DNA of 64,000 nt from Kitasatospora mediocidica KCTC 9733 (GCF_000744225.1 NZ_JQLN01000005.1:1566001-1630000), one strand, 5' to 3'; shown: positions 23,151 through 33,130, numbered from the stretch's first letter. A program made the numbers and translations. Notes: generated by a model not told the origin, from the sequence alone.

Positions 23151-24113
23151 ATGCAATTCCGCTCCATCCTCGACGCCGATCTCGATCGCGTCCTCGACTG
23201 GACCGTCACCGAGCCGGTCGCCTGGATCTCGGCCGACCGCTACCGCGAGGAGTCCGCCGCCGGCCAGTTCCGGCCCGAATGGACCTGGATCGCGCAGGAG
23301 GACGGCCGGGTGCTGGCCCGAGCGCTGTGGTGGGGCCGCTCCGACAGCGTCCACCCGCTCGCGCTGGACTGCCTCTCGGTGCACGAGTCGGTCGCCGATC
23401 CGGCCTCGTTGGCGGCCGAGCTGCTGGCCGCCGGCCACCGGGCCTTCACCGAGCTGGGCGCCACGGAGCTGCCCAAGTACACGGTGATGCTGCCCTCCGG
23501 CGGCCCGGACGTCTCCGACGACGCCGCTGCGAAGGCCCTCGCGGCGGCCGTCGGCTGGCGTGCGGAGGCCGCCGGCCGCGCCGGGCTCTCCGAGCGTCTG
23601 GAGCGCCTCCGGTTCGAGTGGACGCCGCAGGCGGGTACGCGCGAGCCGAGCGGACGGCTGGTCTTCACCCCCGAACCGGACGACGAGGCGATGGTCGCGG
23701 TCTTCCGTCGGATCGCCGAAGGGAGTCTGGACGCCGAGACGCTGGCCAACGTCGCGTCGATGGGCGTGGAGGAGGCGGCCCGCGACGATCTGGCCTTCTA
23801 CCTCGACTGCCCGGGCGAGCGTGACTGGTGGCGCCTGGTGCACACCCCGGACGGCCGCCTGGCGGGCCTCGCCATCCCCTCCCGGACGCCGTACGGGCCC
23901 AACGTCGGCTACCTCGGCGTCGTCCCCGAGCTGCGGGGACAGGGCTTCATCGACGACATCCTCGCCGAGATCACCCGCTTCCACGCCACCGCGGGCGCCG
24001 AGCGCATCACCGCCACCACGGACTCGACGAACTTCCCGATGGCCGCCGCCTTCAGGCGAGCCGGATACCACCTCACCGAGACCCGGGTCGTCCTCTCCGC
24101 CCCCGGCCACTGA
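23151..24113 (+). CDS. GNAT-family N-acetyltransferase
   Basis: The 320-aa protein starts at ATG 23151, four nt after GGAGG. The C-terminal half has the GNAT core: VGYLGVVPELRGQGFIDDILAE (acetyl-CoA binding loop RGQG) and TDSTNFPMAAAFRRAGYH. The N-terminal half resembles a second, degenerate GNAT lobe. It is divergent from the NRPS operon and upstream of the C-A-T gene, separated from it by 237 bp. It could acetylate the product for self-resistance or be unrelated housekeeping; the sequence does not decide. Confidence 0.75.
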   Translation: MQFRSILDADLDRVLDWTVTEPVAWISADRYREESAAGQFRPEWTWIAQEDGRVLARALWWGRSDSVHPLALDCLSVHESVADPASLAAELLAAGHRAFTELGATELPKYTVMLPSGGPDVSDDAAAKALAAAVGWRAEAAGRAGLSERLERLRFEWTPQAGTREPSGRLVFTPEPDDEAMVAVFRRIAEGSLDAETLANVASMGVEEAARDDLAFYLDCPGERDWWRLVHTPDGRLAGLAIPSRTPYGPNVGYLGVVPELRGQGFIDDILAEITRFHATAGAERITATTDSTNFPMAAAFRRAGYHLTETRVVLSAPGH

Positions 24114-24350
24114 CCAGCAGGTCACCGCGATCCCTCTCAGACACGGCCTAGGGGCGCGGGGACCCGTGCGACACCGGAAGCAGCCTCGGCACGGCTTCCG
24201 CCTCGTGCGGTTCCTCGCGCCCCTTGCGCGTGCTCCGGCCGGCTTGTCAGGGGTTCACCCGACTCCTGTCGGGGCGCTGCGGCGGACAGGATCAGAGCCG
24301 GTGGAGGCACGGGCAGGTCGTGCTCCCGGTCTATCGAAAGGCGGAGGTCC

Positions 24351-27300
24351 GTGTCCGAGCCGACCACGGCCAGCACCCTCCCGAGCGCTGTCGCCCGTGC
24401 GGCGAACGACCCGGCCTCAGCCCCGCAGGAAACCGCGCAGGAAACCCCGCAGGAAACCGCGCAGGAAACCGCGCAGGAAACCGCGCTGACCCGCGCGCTC
24501 AGCGAGCTCTCGCCGGAGCGCCGCGCGCTGCTGAGCCTGCGCCTGGCCCGCAAGCGGGCCGAGCAGGCCGCCGTCCCCCGGCTCCCGCGCACCCCCGGCA
24601 CCAACCGCCATCCGGCGTCGCACGGCCAGGAGCGCCTGTACTTCCAGTACGAGCTGGCGCCCCAGGCGATCACCTACCTGCTGCCGATCGTGCTGCGGCT
24701 GCGCGGAGACCTGCGTGAGGACGCGCTGCGCTCGGCGCTGGCCACCGTGCTGGACCGGCACGAGGCACTGCGGACCGGCTTCGAGGTGGCCCCCGGGCAG
24801 GGACTGGTCCAGGTGATCAGCGCGCCCGGCGCGGTGGCCGTCGAGCTGCGAGCCGAGGAGGTCCGTGCGGACGAGGTGGACGCCCGGGTGCACGCACTGA
24901 CCACCCGGCCCTTCGATCTGACGGACCCTTCGCTGCTGCGCGCGGCCCTGTGGCGCGTGACGGACGGCGAGCGGGCCGGCACCTGGGTGCTGGCCCTGTG
25001 TGTGCACCACATCGTGGTCGACGGCTGGTCGCTGGGCGTGCTCGTCGACGACCTGATGGAGGCCTACACCGCCGCGGTCCGGGAGCGTCCGGTGGACCTG
25101 CCCGAACTTCCGGTCCAGTACTCGGACTTCGCCGCTTGGCAGCGCGCGTCGAGCGGTGCCGACGACGCCCGGCGGCACGTCGCCTACTGGCACGACGCGC
25201 TGGCCGGTGCCCCGGAGCTGCATCTGCCCGGCGACCGGGCGCGGCCCGTCGAGCCGACCTTCCGGGGCTCGGCGGTTCCGCTGCCGCTCTCCCCCGAGTT
25301 GACCGAGCAGATCACCGCACTCGCCCAGTCCGAGCAGGCCACCCCGTTCATGGTGCTGCTGGCTGCCTTCGCCGTGGTGCTGCACCGCTGGTCCGGACAG
25401 CGCGACCTGGTCATCGGGACCCCCGTCGCCGGGCGTTCGCGGCCCGAACTCGAGCGGCTGGTGGGCTTCTTCGTCAACACTCTCCCGCTGCGGCTGGACC
25501 TCGACGACACCGTCTCCTTCCGGGAACTGTTGCGCCACACCCGCGTCCGCACCCTGGACGGCATCAGCCACCAGGACGTCCCATACGAGCGGATCGTCCA
25601 GGCGGCCGGTGACGAGCGGGCCGCCGGCCGCAGCTCGCTGCTGCACGTCATGCTGGCGCTGCGCAACGTGCCGTTCGGCCAACTGCGGCTGCCCGGGGTG
25701 GAGGTGGAGATCGTCGACCTCACCAGCTCGGGCGCCGACCTCGACCTGACACTGGAGTTCTCGCCGACCTCCGAAGGCGGCCTGTCCGGCTGGCTCGGCT
25801 ACTCCTGTGACCTCTTCGACGAGGAAACCGCCACCCGGATCGCCGAGGCCCTGCACACGGTCCTGACGGCGGTCGCCACCGACGGCGACAGCACGCTGCG
25901 CGACCTGCCCGTGCTGTCCGCCGTCCAGCGCCGGCAGCTGCTGGCCATGAGCGGCCCGGCCTCGGCCGCGTGCCCGCCCCGGCTGCTCACCGACTGGTTC
26001 GCCGACCAGGTCGCCGCCGCCCCGGACGCCGTCGCCGTGATCGCCGACCCGGGCGACCTCGCCCAGCCCGCCCCCTGCCTGACCTACCGCGAACTCGACG
26101 AGCGCGCCAACCAACTGGCGCACTGGCTGCGCGAGTCCGGTGTGCGGACCGAGGACCGGGTCGGCCTCTGCCTGCCGCGCGGCCTGGACTTCGCGGTCGC
26201 CCTGCTCGGTGTTCTCAAAGCCGGTGCGCTGTACGTGCCGCTGGAGCCCGACCACCCCGCCGAGCGTCACGAGCAGCTGATCCGGGACGCCCGTACGGTC
26301 AAGGTGCTGGCTCTCGCCGAAGGCGTCGACCGCGTCCCGGTGATCACCCTGGACGGGCGGGACGCGCCGGTCGAGGTGGTGGCGCTCGACACCCTGGGCG
26401 AGGCGCTGCGCTCCCGGCCCGTGCAGCGCCCACAGATCGCGCTGACCCCGGACAACGCCGCCTACGTGCTCTACACCTCCGGCTCCACCGGCCTGCCCAA
26501 GGGCGTGGTGGTCCCGCACCGCGCGATCTCCAACCGGGTGCGCGAGATGATCGACTCGCTGGGGTTCGGCCCGGCCGACACCGTGCTGCACAAGACCCCG
26601 ATCACCGCCGACCCGTCGCTCTGGGAGCTGCTCGTGCCGCTGCTCAGCGGCGCCCGGCTGGTCATGGCGGCTCCCCGGCGCAACACCGATGCCGGCTACG
26701 TGCACCAGGTGCTGACCCGTCACCAGGTCACGGCCTGTGACTTCGTGCCCTCGACGCTGCGGCCCGTGGTCGAGGAGCCGGGCTTCGCCGAGGCGGCCCG
26801 CAGCCTGCGCCTGGCCCAGAGCGGTGGCGAGGAGCTGACCGCCGAGTTGGCCGGCCGGTTCCTCGCGCTCGCCCCGCACGCCGACCTCTACAACTGCTAC
26901 GGACCGACCGAGTCGACCATCGACGTGGCGATGCACCGGGTGCCGACGCCCGTCCCGCAGCCGGTGCCGATCGGCTCGCCGATCGCCGGGGTGAAGCTGT
27001 ACGTGCTGGACGAGTTCGGCCGGATCCAGCCGATCGGCGTGGCCGGCGAACTCCTGATCGGCGGAGTGCAGTTGGCCCGCGGCTATCTGGACCGACCGGG
27101 CCAGACCGCCGAGCGCTACGTGCCGCACCCCTTCGCACCCGGCGAGCGGCTGTACCGGACCGGCGACCGCGCCCGTTGGAAGGCCGACGGCACCCTGGAG
27201 TTCCTCGGCCGGCTGGACCACCAGGTCAAGATCCGCGGCTACCGGGTGGAGCCGGCCGAGGTGGAGACCGCACTGCGCACCCACAGCGCGGTGGCGGAGG

Positions 27301-27875
27301 CCACCGTGCTCGCGGTGCCCGACCGGCGGGGAGAGTTGAGCCTGGCCGCCTTCCTCACCGTGGCGCAGGGCGAACGCGTGCCGAGCCCCGACCAGTTGCG
27401 CAGGCACCTGGGCCGGATCGTGCCCACCCCGATGATCCCCTCCTCGTACACCCTGCTGGACGTCTTCCCGCTGACCCCCAACGGGAAGGTCGACCGCGCC
27501 GCGTTGCCGTTGCCCGACGAGAGCGGCCCGGCCACCCGCGCCGCGCACGTACCGCCCTCGGACGACGTGCAGCGGGTGCTGGCCGGAGTCTGGGAGCAGG
27601 CGTTGACCTGTCAGGGGATCGGGGTCCACGACGACTTCTTCGACCTGGGTGGCCACTCACTGCTGGCGACCCTGGTGGTCTCCAACATCCGGCAGCTGTT
27701 CCGGATCGAGCTGCCGTTGCACTTCTTCATCGAGGCACCGACCGTCGCGGCCCTCGCCACGCTGGTGCGCGAGCAGGGCGGGCACAGCGGCATCGACATC
27801 GACCGGGTGGCCGCGCTGGTCCTTCAGGTCCAGCGGATGTCCGCCGCCGAGGTGGACGCCGGCCTGCGCGCCTGA
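24351..27875 (+). CDS. NRPS C-A-T module with arginine-like pocket
   Basis: The start is GTG 24351, with GGAGG only 3 nt upstream. The 1174-aa product has a glutamine/threonine-rich N-terminal repeat (residues 26-45), a condensation domain (HHIVVDG, His219, His220, Asp224), an adenylation domain (LYTSGSTGLPKG core) and a thiolation domain (DLGGHSL, Ser1103). A tail of about 70 residues follows. The pocket read by eye is D-P-W-D-Q-G-C-I-D. Asp at the fourth and ninth positions, with Gly and Ile, recalls arginine-type codes (D-V-A-D-V-G-A-I-D), while Pro at the second position is unusual. I infer a cationic substrate such as the hydroxyarginine made by the VioC-like enzyme. Confidence 0.88.
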   Translation: MSEPTTASTLPSAVARAANDPASAPQETAQETPQETAQETAQETALTRALSELSPERRALLSLRLARKRAEQAAVPRLPRTPGTNRHPASHGQERLYFQYELAPQAITYLLPIVLRLRGDLREDALRSALATVLDRHEALRTGFEVAPGQGLVQVISAPGAVAVELRAEEVRADEVDARVHALTTRPFDLTDPSLLRAALWRVTDGERAGTWVLALCVHHIVVDGWSLGVLVDDLMEAYTAAVRERPVDLPELPVQYSDFAAWQRASSGADDARRHVAYWHDALAGAPELHLPGDRARPVEPTFRGSAVPLPLSPELTEQITALAQSEQATPFMVLLAAFAVVLHRWSGQRDLVIGTPVAGRSRPELERLVGFFVNTLPLRLDLDDTVSFRELLRHTRVRTLDGISHQDVPYERIVQAAGDERAAGRSSLLHVMLALRNVPFGQLRLPGVEVEIVDLTSSGADLDLTLEFSPTSEGGLSGWLGYSCDLFDEETATRIAEALHTVLTAVATDGDSTLRDLPVLSAVQRRQLLAMSGPASAACPPRLLTDWFADQVAAAPDAVAVIADPGDLAQPAPCLTYRELDERANQLAHWLRESGVRTEDRVGLCLPRGLDFAVALLGVLKAGALYVPLEPDHPAERHEQLIRDARTVKVLALAEGVDRVPVITLDGRDAPVEVVALDTLGEALRSRPVQRPQIALTPDNAAYVLYTSGSTGLPKGVVVPHRAISNRVREMIDSLGFGPADTVLHKTPITADPSLWELLVPLLSGARLVMAAPRRNTDAGYVHQVLTRHQVTACDFVPSTLRPVVEEPGFAEAARSLRLAQSGGEELTAELAGRFLALAPHADLYNCYGPTESTIDVAMHRVPTPVPQPVPIGSPIAGVKLYVLDEFGRIQPIGVAGELLIGGVQLARGYLDRPGQTAERYVPHPFAPGERLYRTGDRARWKADGTLEFLGRLDHQVKIRGYRVEPAEVETALRTHSAVAEATVLAVPDRRGELSLAAFLTVAQGERVPSPDQLRRHLGRIVPTPMIPSSYTLLDVFPLTPNGKVDRAALPLPDESGPATRAAHVPPSDDVQRVLAGVWEQALTCQGIGVHDDFFDLGGHSLLATLVVSNIRQLFRIELPLHFFIEAPTVAALATLVREQGGHSGIDIDRVAALVLQVQRMSAAEVDAGLRA
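24426..24485 (+). repeat. Five 12-bp tandem repeats inside the NRPS gene
   Basis: Five copies of CAGGAAACCGCG, the second with one change, encode QETA/QETP repeats in the N-terminal tail of the C-A-T protein, ahead of the condensation domain. This may be a flexible or docking segment; copy number is likely variable between strains. Confidence 0.9.
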
Positions 27876-27947
27876 GCCGCACCGCAGCCCCACCCCGACC
27901 CAACCCCCACCACGTACCCGTTCCACTCCGAACAGAAGGGCCCGTCC

Positions 27948-30900
27948 GTGGCCACCCAGACCCTGCCGCAGGCGGCACCCGACCGGCGCCGTTTCGCCCA
28001 CGGTTTCCGCCGACTGTGGAGCGCCACCACGCTCTCCGGCCTCGGTGACGGAGTCCGGCTCACCGCCTTCGCGGTGTTCGCCGCCGCGCTCACCTCCGAT
28101 CCCTTCCAGGTGGCCCTGGTCACCGTCGCGGCCAAGCTGCCCTGGCTGTGCATAGGCCCGTTCACCGGCACGCTGGCGGACAGCATCGACCGCTGGCGTG
28201 CGCTGTGGATATGCGACGCGGTCCGGACCCTGATCATCGGTGTTTTCGCCCTGCTGGCCTTCACCGGGCAGGCGAGTATCCCGGTGCTCGCCGTGACGGC
28301 CTTCGTGCTGACCTCGGTCGAGACGCTGGCGGAGAACATCGCGCAGGCGGTGGTGCCCGACGTGGTCGGGACAGCGTCCCTGGACACCGCCAACAGCCGT
28401 TTGATGGGTGGTCAGTTCGCCACCACCGAATTCATCGGCGCACCGCTGGGCGCCTTCCTCTTCGGCATCTCGCACGCCCTGCCGTTCACCCTGGACAGCG
28501 TCTCGTTCGCCCTCTCGGCCGGTCTGATCCTCACCATCCGCCGGAGCCGGCCCGCCACCCCGGGCGACCTGGCCGAGCCGTCGGCCCCGGTCGAGCGGAT
28601 GACGCCGCGCAGGCTGCGCGAGCAGACCGCCGAGGGCGCCCGCTGGCTCTACCGGCACCGTGGACTGCGGACGCTCTGCCTGCTGATCGGCACGCTGAAC
28701 TTCTCCGTGGTGGCCGTGCTGGGCATCGACGTGCTCTACGCGTTGAAGGTCCTGCACATCGGCCGCACCGGCTACGGGCTGATGATGGTCGCCATCGCGG
28801 TCGGCGGGCTGGCCGGCCTGCTGGTGGCGCCACGGATCGTCGAGCGGGCCGGGCGGGGCCGTACGCTCCACCTCGCCTTCCTGCTCTGCCCGGCGGCCTT
28901 CCTGACCGCCGCCTTCACCCGCAATCCGTACCTGGCCTCCGCGGCCCTCAGCCTCGTCGGGGCGAGCATCGCGCTGACGAACGTCGTCACCGCCTCACTG
29001 CGTCAGACGATCATCCCCACCGGGCTGTTCGGCCGGGTCAACGGTGCGTATCGCATGATCATCAACGGCCTGTCGCCGCTCGGCGGCCTGGTCGGCGGTG
29101 TGGTGGCGACCAGCTTCGGGCTGACGGCTCCGTTCCTGATGTCAGCCGCGCTGATGACCACCGCCGCCGTCGCGGCGCTCGTCCTGCTGCCCCCGGACGG
29201 CCTGGACGGGACGACCTCGGACACCGGCGCCGGCCCCGGCCGAGGTGCCGGGACGACGGCCCGCCGTTCCAAGCGCCGGGCCGCGCAGGCCCTGCTGGTC
29301 GGCGCCGCCCTGCTGGCCGCCTCGGCCGCGGCGTACACCACCGTGCGCGCCCCCGGCCCGCTGCCCGCCGACGCGCCGAGCGGTGACTTCTCGGCGGTCC
29401 GCGCCCACCGGTACCTGAGCGAGCTGGTCACCGCCCCCCATGCCGTGGGCACGGCCGAGCACGACCGCGTCCGGGACCGGATCGTCGGTGAGCTGACCGC
29501 ACTCGGCCTGCACCCCCAGCTGGAGAGCGCCACCGCCACGGCCACCGGATCCGGCGCCGCCGCGGCCGCCCGGGTGCAGAACATCAGCGCGACCCTGCCC
29601 GGCACGGACCCGACCGGTCGGATCATGATCGTCGCGCACTACGACTCGGTCGAGATCGGCCCGGGAGCCACCGACGACGGCATCGGGGTGTCGAGCATCC
29701 TCGAAACCGTCCGGGCGCTGAAGTCCGGTCCGGCACCACGCAACGACGTCACCTTCCTGCTCACCGACGGTGAGGAGGCGGACCTGATGGGCTCGCGCGC
29801 CTTCACGGCCGCGGGGACGGCCGAGAACCCGACCGACCCGGCCCACACCGTGGTGCTCAACCTGGAGGCCCGCGGGACGTCCGGGCGGGCGGTGATGTTC
29901 GAGACCGGCGCACACAACGGCGCCCTGGTCCCGACACTCGCCGACCACACACCCGTCGCCACCTCGTTCTCCTACGAGGTGTACCGGCTGCTGGCCAACG
30001 ACACCGACTTCACCATCTTCCGCCGCGCCGGCATGACCGGCATGAACTTCGCCGTCATCGGCGGTGCGTCCAACTACCACACCCCGCAGGACAGTCTGGC
30101 CAACGCCAGCCAGTCGAGCCTGCAGGACATGGGCTCCAGCGTCCTGGCCGCCGCCAGGCAGCTGGCCGGCGCCGACCTCGCCGACCTCACCGCGCAGTCC
30201 GACAGCACCTACTTCACGCTCTGGGGCGTGCTGCTGCACTACCCGACCGGCCTGGTCGTGCCGCTCGCTGCGCTCATCACCCTCGCCTTCCTCGCCGCCG
30301 GGTGGTTCGCCCGGCGCCGCGGCGCCCTCCGGGTCCGGGCCGCGCTGGTCACGGCGGCCACCCTGCCGCTGCCGCTGCTCGGCGCCGCTGCCGTCGGCCT
30401 GGCCGGGTGGCAGCTGCTGACCGTGGTCCGGCCGGACTACCTGGGCTTCATGCTGGGTGACCCGTACCGGCCCGCGCTCGCCGAGATCGGCCTCGGTGTC
30501 GTGGCCGCGGCGCTGATCTGGGGCTGGGCCGCCGCCCTGCGCCGCCACCGCCGCACCCGCAACGGCACCGCCGCCGGCTCCGGGTACGGCGTCGTCGAGT
30601 TGAGTGCCGGCGTGACCGGGGTGCTGGTCCTGCTGGCCCTGCTGACCGCAGTGGTCTTCCCGGGTGCGTCGTACATGTTCGTCTGGCCGGCGCTGGCCGG
30701 TTCGGCGGGCCTGGCCGTGGCGGCCGCGCTTCCTGCCGGTTCGCCGTGGCGCGGTGCCTGCGCGTCGCTGGCGGCCGTTCCCGTCGCCGCGCTGCTCACC
30801 CCGGTCGTGATCATGCTCTTCGCGACCGTGGGCCTGATCTACGCCGCGATCCCGCTCCTCGTGGCGGCGCTGCTGGCCGCGCCGGTGCTGGTACCCGCCG

Positions 30901-31610
30901 CTCCGGTCCTGCGCGGCCGCCGGGTCCTGGCCGTCGTCTGCGCGCTCACCGCGTTGGGCACGGCGACGGTCGTCACCGGGACGGTCCGCGACCGGACCGA
31001 CGCGGCCCACCCGGTCCAGGTCAGCCTGATGTACGCGCTGGACGCCGACACCGGCCAGGCGCGCTGGGTCAGCGACGGCCGAGTCGCCAACCCGTGGGTG
31101 CACCGTTACGTGTCGGGCGACCCGGTCGGCCTGAAGGGCGAGTTTCCCGCGCTGCTCGGCACCGACTCCTGGCAGGTGGGCCCGGCTCCGGCCACCACCG
31201 TCCCGCTGCCGACTCTTCAGGTCGCAGCCGACCAGCGGCAGGACGGCGTTCGCACCGTCACCGTGCACCTGGGCTCGCAGTTCGGCCTGCCGACCCAGCT
31301 CATGCTGTATGTCGACACGGACGGCGCCACCGTCGAGAGCGCCCGCTACGGCACGACCGAGCTGGCCGGTGGCCACAACCGGCCGACCGCCCTGAACCAG
31401 TGGAAGTGGGGCTTCATCGCCGTCGCTCCCGGCCCCGACGGCGTCGACCTGACCCTGCGGGTCCGTGCCGACGGACCGCTGCGCCTGCGGATGGTGGCCC
31501 AGACCCCGACCCTGCCGGACCCGGCCCTGCGCACCCCGCGGCCCGCCACCGTGAACTGGTCCGGCGACAGCGCCGGTTACACCGTGGCCACCCGCGCCTT
31601 CACCGTCTGA
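27948..31610 (+). CDS. MFS exporter fused to membrane-anchored M28 peptidase
   Basis: The start is GTG 27948, seven nt after AAGGG; the 1220 residues are one uninterrupted frame. Residues 1-415 form an MFS transporter of the multidrug-efflux type (about 12 helices, GPFTGTLADSIDRWRAL loop). After a linker and one helix (about 445-465) comes an M28 zinc peptidase domain (about 485-745) with all metal ligands in place: His564 and Asp566 in AHYDS, Asp577, Glu609/Glu610 in DGEEADLMG, Glu640 and His711 in NYHTPQDS. Further membrane helices follow, then an extracytoplasmic beta-rich tail from about 1005, as in ERMP1-like proteins. I infer export coupled to proteolytic maturation of the peptide product. 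Confidence 0.9.
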   Translation: MATQTLPQAAPDRRRFAHGFRRLWSATTLSGLGDGVRLTAFAVFAAALTSDPFQVALVTVAAKLPWLCIGPFTGTLADSIDRWRALWICDAVRTLIIGVFALLAFTGQASIPVLAVTAFVLTSVETLAENIAQAVVPDVVGTASLDTANSRLMGGQFATTEFIGAPLGAFLFGISHALPFTLDSVSFALSAGLILTIRRSRPATPGDLAEPSAPVERMTPRRLREQTAEGARWLYRHRGLRTLCLLIGTLNFSVVAVLGIDVLYALKVLHIGRTGYGLMMVAIAVGGLAGLLVAPRIVERAGRGRTLHLAFLLCPAAFLTAAFTRNPYLASAALSLVGASIALTNVVTASLRQTIIPTGLFGRVNGAYRMIINGLSPLGGLVGGVVATSFGLTAPFLMSAALMTTAAVAALVLLPPDGLDGTTSDTGAGPGRGAGTTARRSKRRAAQALLVGAALLAASAAAYTTVRAPGPLPADAPSGDFSAVRAHRYLSELVTAPHAVGTAEHDRVRDRIVGELTALGLHPQLESATATATGSGAAAAARVQNISATLPGTDPTGRIMIVAHYDSVEIGPGATDDGIGVSSILETVRALKSGPAPRNDVTFLLTDGEEADLMGSRAFTAAGTAENPTDPAHTVVLNLEARGTSGRAVMFETGAHNGALVPTLADHTPVATSFSYEVYRLLANDTDFTIFRRAGMTGMNFAVIGGASNYHTPQDSLANASQSSLQDMGSSVLAAARQLAGADLADLTAQSDSTYFTLWGVLLHYPTGLVVPLAALITLAFLAAGWFARRRGALRVRAALVTAATLPLPLLGAAAVGLAGWQLLTVVRPDYLGFMLGDPYRPALAEIGLGVVAAALIWGWAAALRRHRRTRNGTAAGSGYGVVELSAGVTGVLVLLALLTAVVFPGASYMFVWPALAGSAGLAVAAALPAGSPWRGACASLAAVPVAALLTPVVIMLFATVGLIYAAIPLLVAALLAAPVLVPAAPVLRGRRVLAVVCALTALGTATVVTGTVRDRTDAAHPVQVSLMYALDADTGQARWVSDGRVANPWVHRYVSGDPVGLKGEFPALLGTDSWQVGPAPATTVPLPTLQVAADQRQDGVRTVTVHLGSQFGLPTQLMLYVDTDGATVESARYGTTELAGGHNRPTALNQWKWGFIAVAPGPDGVDLTLRVRADGPLRLRMVAQTPTLPDPALRTPRPATVNWSGDSAGYTVATRAFTV

Positions 31611-31642
31611 CCCCGCCCCCACCGCGATCGATGAGGACCACC

Positions 31643-33127
31643 ATGAGCAGCCCCGGCACGGACGACGAACGCCGTCTGCACGAACTGGGCTATGCCCAGG
31701 AGCTCCAGCGCAGACTCTCCGCCTTCTCGAACTTCGGTGTCTCCTTCACCATCATCTCGGTGCTCTCGGGGTGCCTGACCCTGTACGGCTTCGGCATGAA
31801 GACCGGCGGTCCCGTCCTGATCGTCTGGGGGTGGCCGCTGGTCGGCCTGATGACGCTCTTCGTGGGCCTCGCGATGGCCGAGGTGTGCTCCAGCTACCCC
31901 ACCGCGGGCGGTCTGTACTACTGGTCGGCGAAGCTTGCCGACTCGAACAAGGCCGCCTGGGCCTGGTTCACCGGGTGGTTCAACTTCCTCGGTCAGGTGG
32001 CCGTCACCGCGGGTGTCGACTTCGGCGCGGCGACCTTCCTCAACGCGCTGCTCGACCTCCAGGGCTGGTACTCCGCGACGATGGCGCACACCGTCGTGCT
32101 GTTCGGCGCGATCCTGCTGGTGCACGGTCTGCTGAACCAGTTCGGCATCCGGCTGCTCCTGCTGCTCAACAACCTCAGCGTCTGGTGGCATGTGCTGGGT
32201 GTCCTGGTGATCGTCGCCGTCCTGGCCGTCCAGCCGGCCCACCACGCCTCCACGGCCTTCGTGTTCGGCCACTTCGCCAACAGCACGGGCTTCGGTTCGG
32301 GGCTGTACGTCTCGGCCCTGGGCCTGTTGCTGGCGCAGTACACCTTCACCGGCTACGACGCCTCGGCGCACATGACCGAGGAGACCCACGATGCGGCGCG
32401 TTCGGGCCCGAAGAGCATCGTGATGTCGATCGTGGTGTCACTGGTCGTCGGCTGGGTCCTGCTGATCGGCCTCACCTACGCCATCCAGGACTACGCGGCG
32501 GAGGCCGCGGCCGACGTCCCGCCCGCCCAGATCTTCATCGACGCGGTCGGCCTGACCACGGGCAAACTGCTGCTGCTCATCGTGGTGGGGGCCCAGCTGT
32601 TCTGCGGAATGTCCTCGGTCACCGCCAACTCCCGGATGATCTACGCCTTTTCGCGGGACGGTGCGCTGCCGTTCTCCTCGTTCTGGCACCGGGTGAACCC
32701 GCGGACCCAGACCCCCGCGAACGCCATCTGGCTGGCCGTCGGCGGTGCGTTCCTGCTGGGGCTGCCGGCCCTGTGGAACCTGACCGCGTACGGCGCGGTC
32801 ACTTCCATCGCGGTCATCGGCCTCTACATCTCGTACGTCATCCCCACCTATCTGCGGCTGCGCAAGGGCGAGGAGTTCGAGCGCGGCCCGTGGCACCTGG
32901 GGCGCTGGAGCCGGCCGGTCGGCCTTGTCGCGATGGCCTGGGTGGGCTGTGTCACCGTCCTGTTCGTCCTCCCGCAGAGCTCTCCCATCACGTGGGAGAC
33001 CTTCAACTACGCGCCGGTGGCCGTCCTGGTGGTGCTCGGCTTCGCCGGCACCTGGTGGCTGGCCTCGGCCCGCCACTGGTTCACCGGTCCCCGGATCGCC
33101 GGATCGACCGCCCTTCCGGAGGAGTAA
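31643..33127 (+). CDS. APC-family amino acid/amine permease
   Basis: The 494-aa protein starts at ATG 31643; an ATG at 31631 is also in frame. It is a 12-helix APC transporter with the signature FGVSFTIISVLSG in the first helix and AEVCSSYPTAGGLYYW near residue 75, plus FTGYDASAHMTEET. Similar permeases carry amino acids, GABA or polyamines. It is 32 nt after the MFS-M28 gene and 3 nt before a glutamine-synthetase-like ligase. Permease plus ligase pairs often serve polyamine or ethanolamine use. In this operon they may instead move a precursor or a shunt product. Confidence 0.88.
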   Translation: MSSPGTDDERRLHELGYAQELQRRLSAFSNFGVSFTIISVLSGCLTLYGFGMKTGGPVLIVWGWPLVGLMTLFVGLAMAEVCSSYPTAGGLYYWSAKLADSNKAAWAWFTGWFNFLGQVAVTAGVDFGAATFLNALLDLQGWYSATMAHTVVLFGAILLVHGLLNQFGIRLLLLLNNLSVWWHVLGVLVIVAVLAVQPAHHASTAFVFGHFANSTGFGSGLYVSALGLLLAQYTFTGYDASAHMTEETHDAARSGPKSIVMSIVVSLVVGWVLLIGLTYAIQDYAAEAAADVPPAQIFIDAVGLTTGKLLLLIVVGAQLFCGMSSVTANSRMIYAFSRDGALPFSSFWHRVNPRTQTPANAIWLAVGGAFLLGLPALWNLTAYGAVTSIAVIGLYISYVIPTYLRLRKGEEFERGPWHLGRWSRPVGLVAMAWVGCVTVLFVLPQSSPITWETFNYAPVAVLVVLGFAGTWWLASARHWFTGPRIAGSTALPEE

Positions 33128-33130
33128 CCC

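Noticed and set aside
27948..31610. Two adjacent genes (MFS and M28) joined by a sequencing error
   Set aside because: The frame is continuous over 1,220 codons with normal codon bias through the linker, and I see no start codon with a ribosome site at the junction.
29142..31622. A minus-strand open frame of about 826 codons opposite the MFS-M28 gene
   Set aside because: The plus-strand product has intact M28 metal ligands and membrane helices; the opposite frame is compositional noise.
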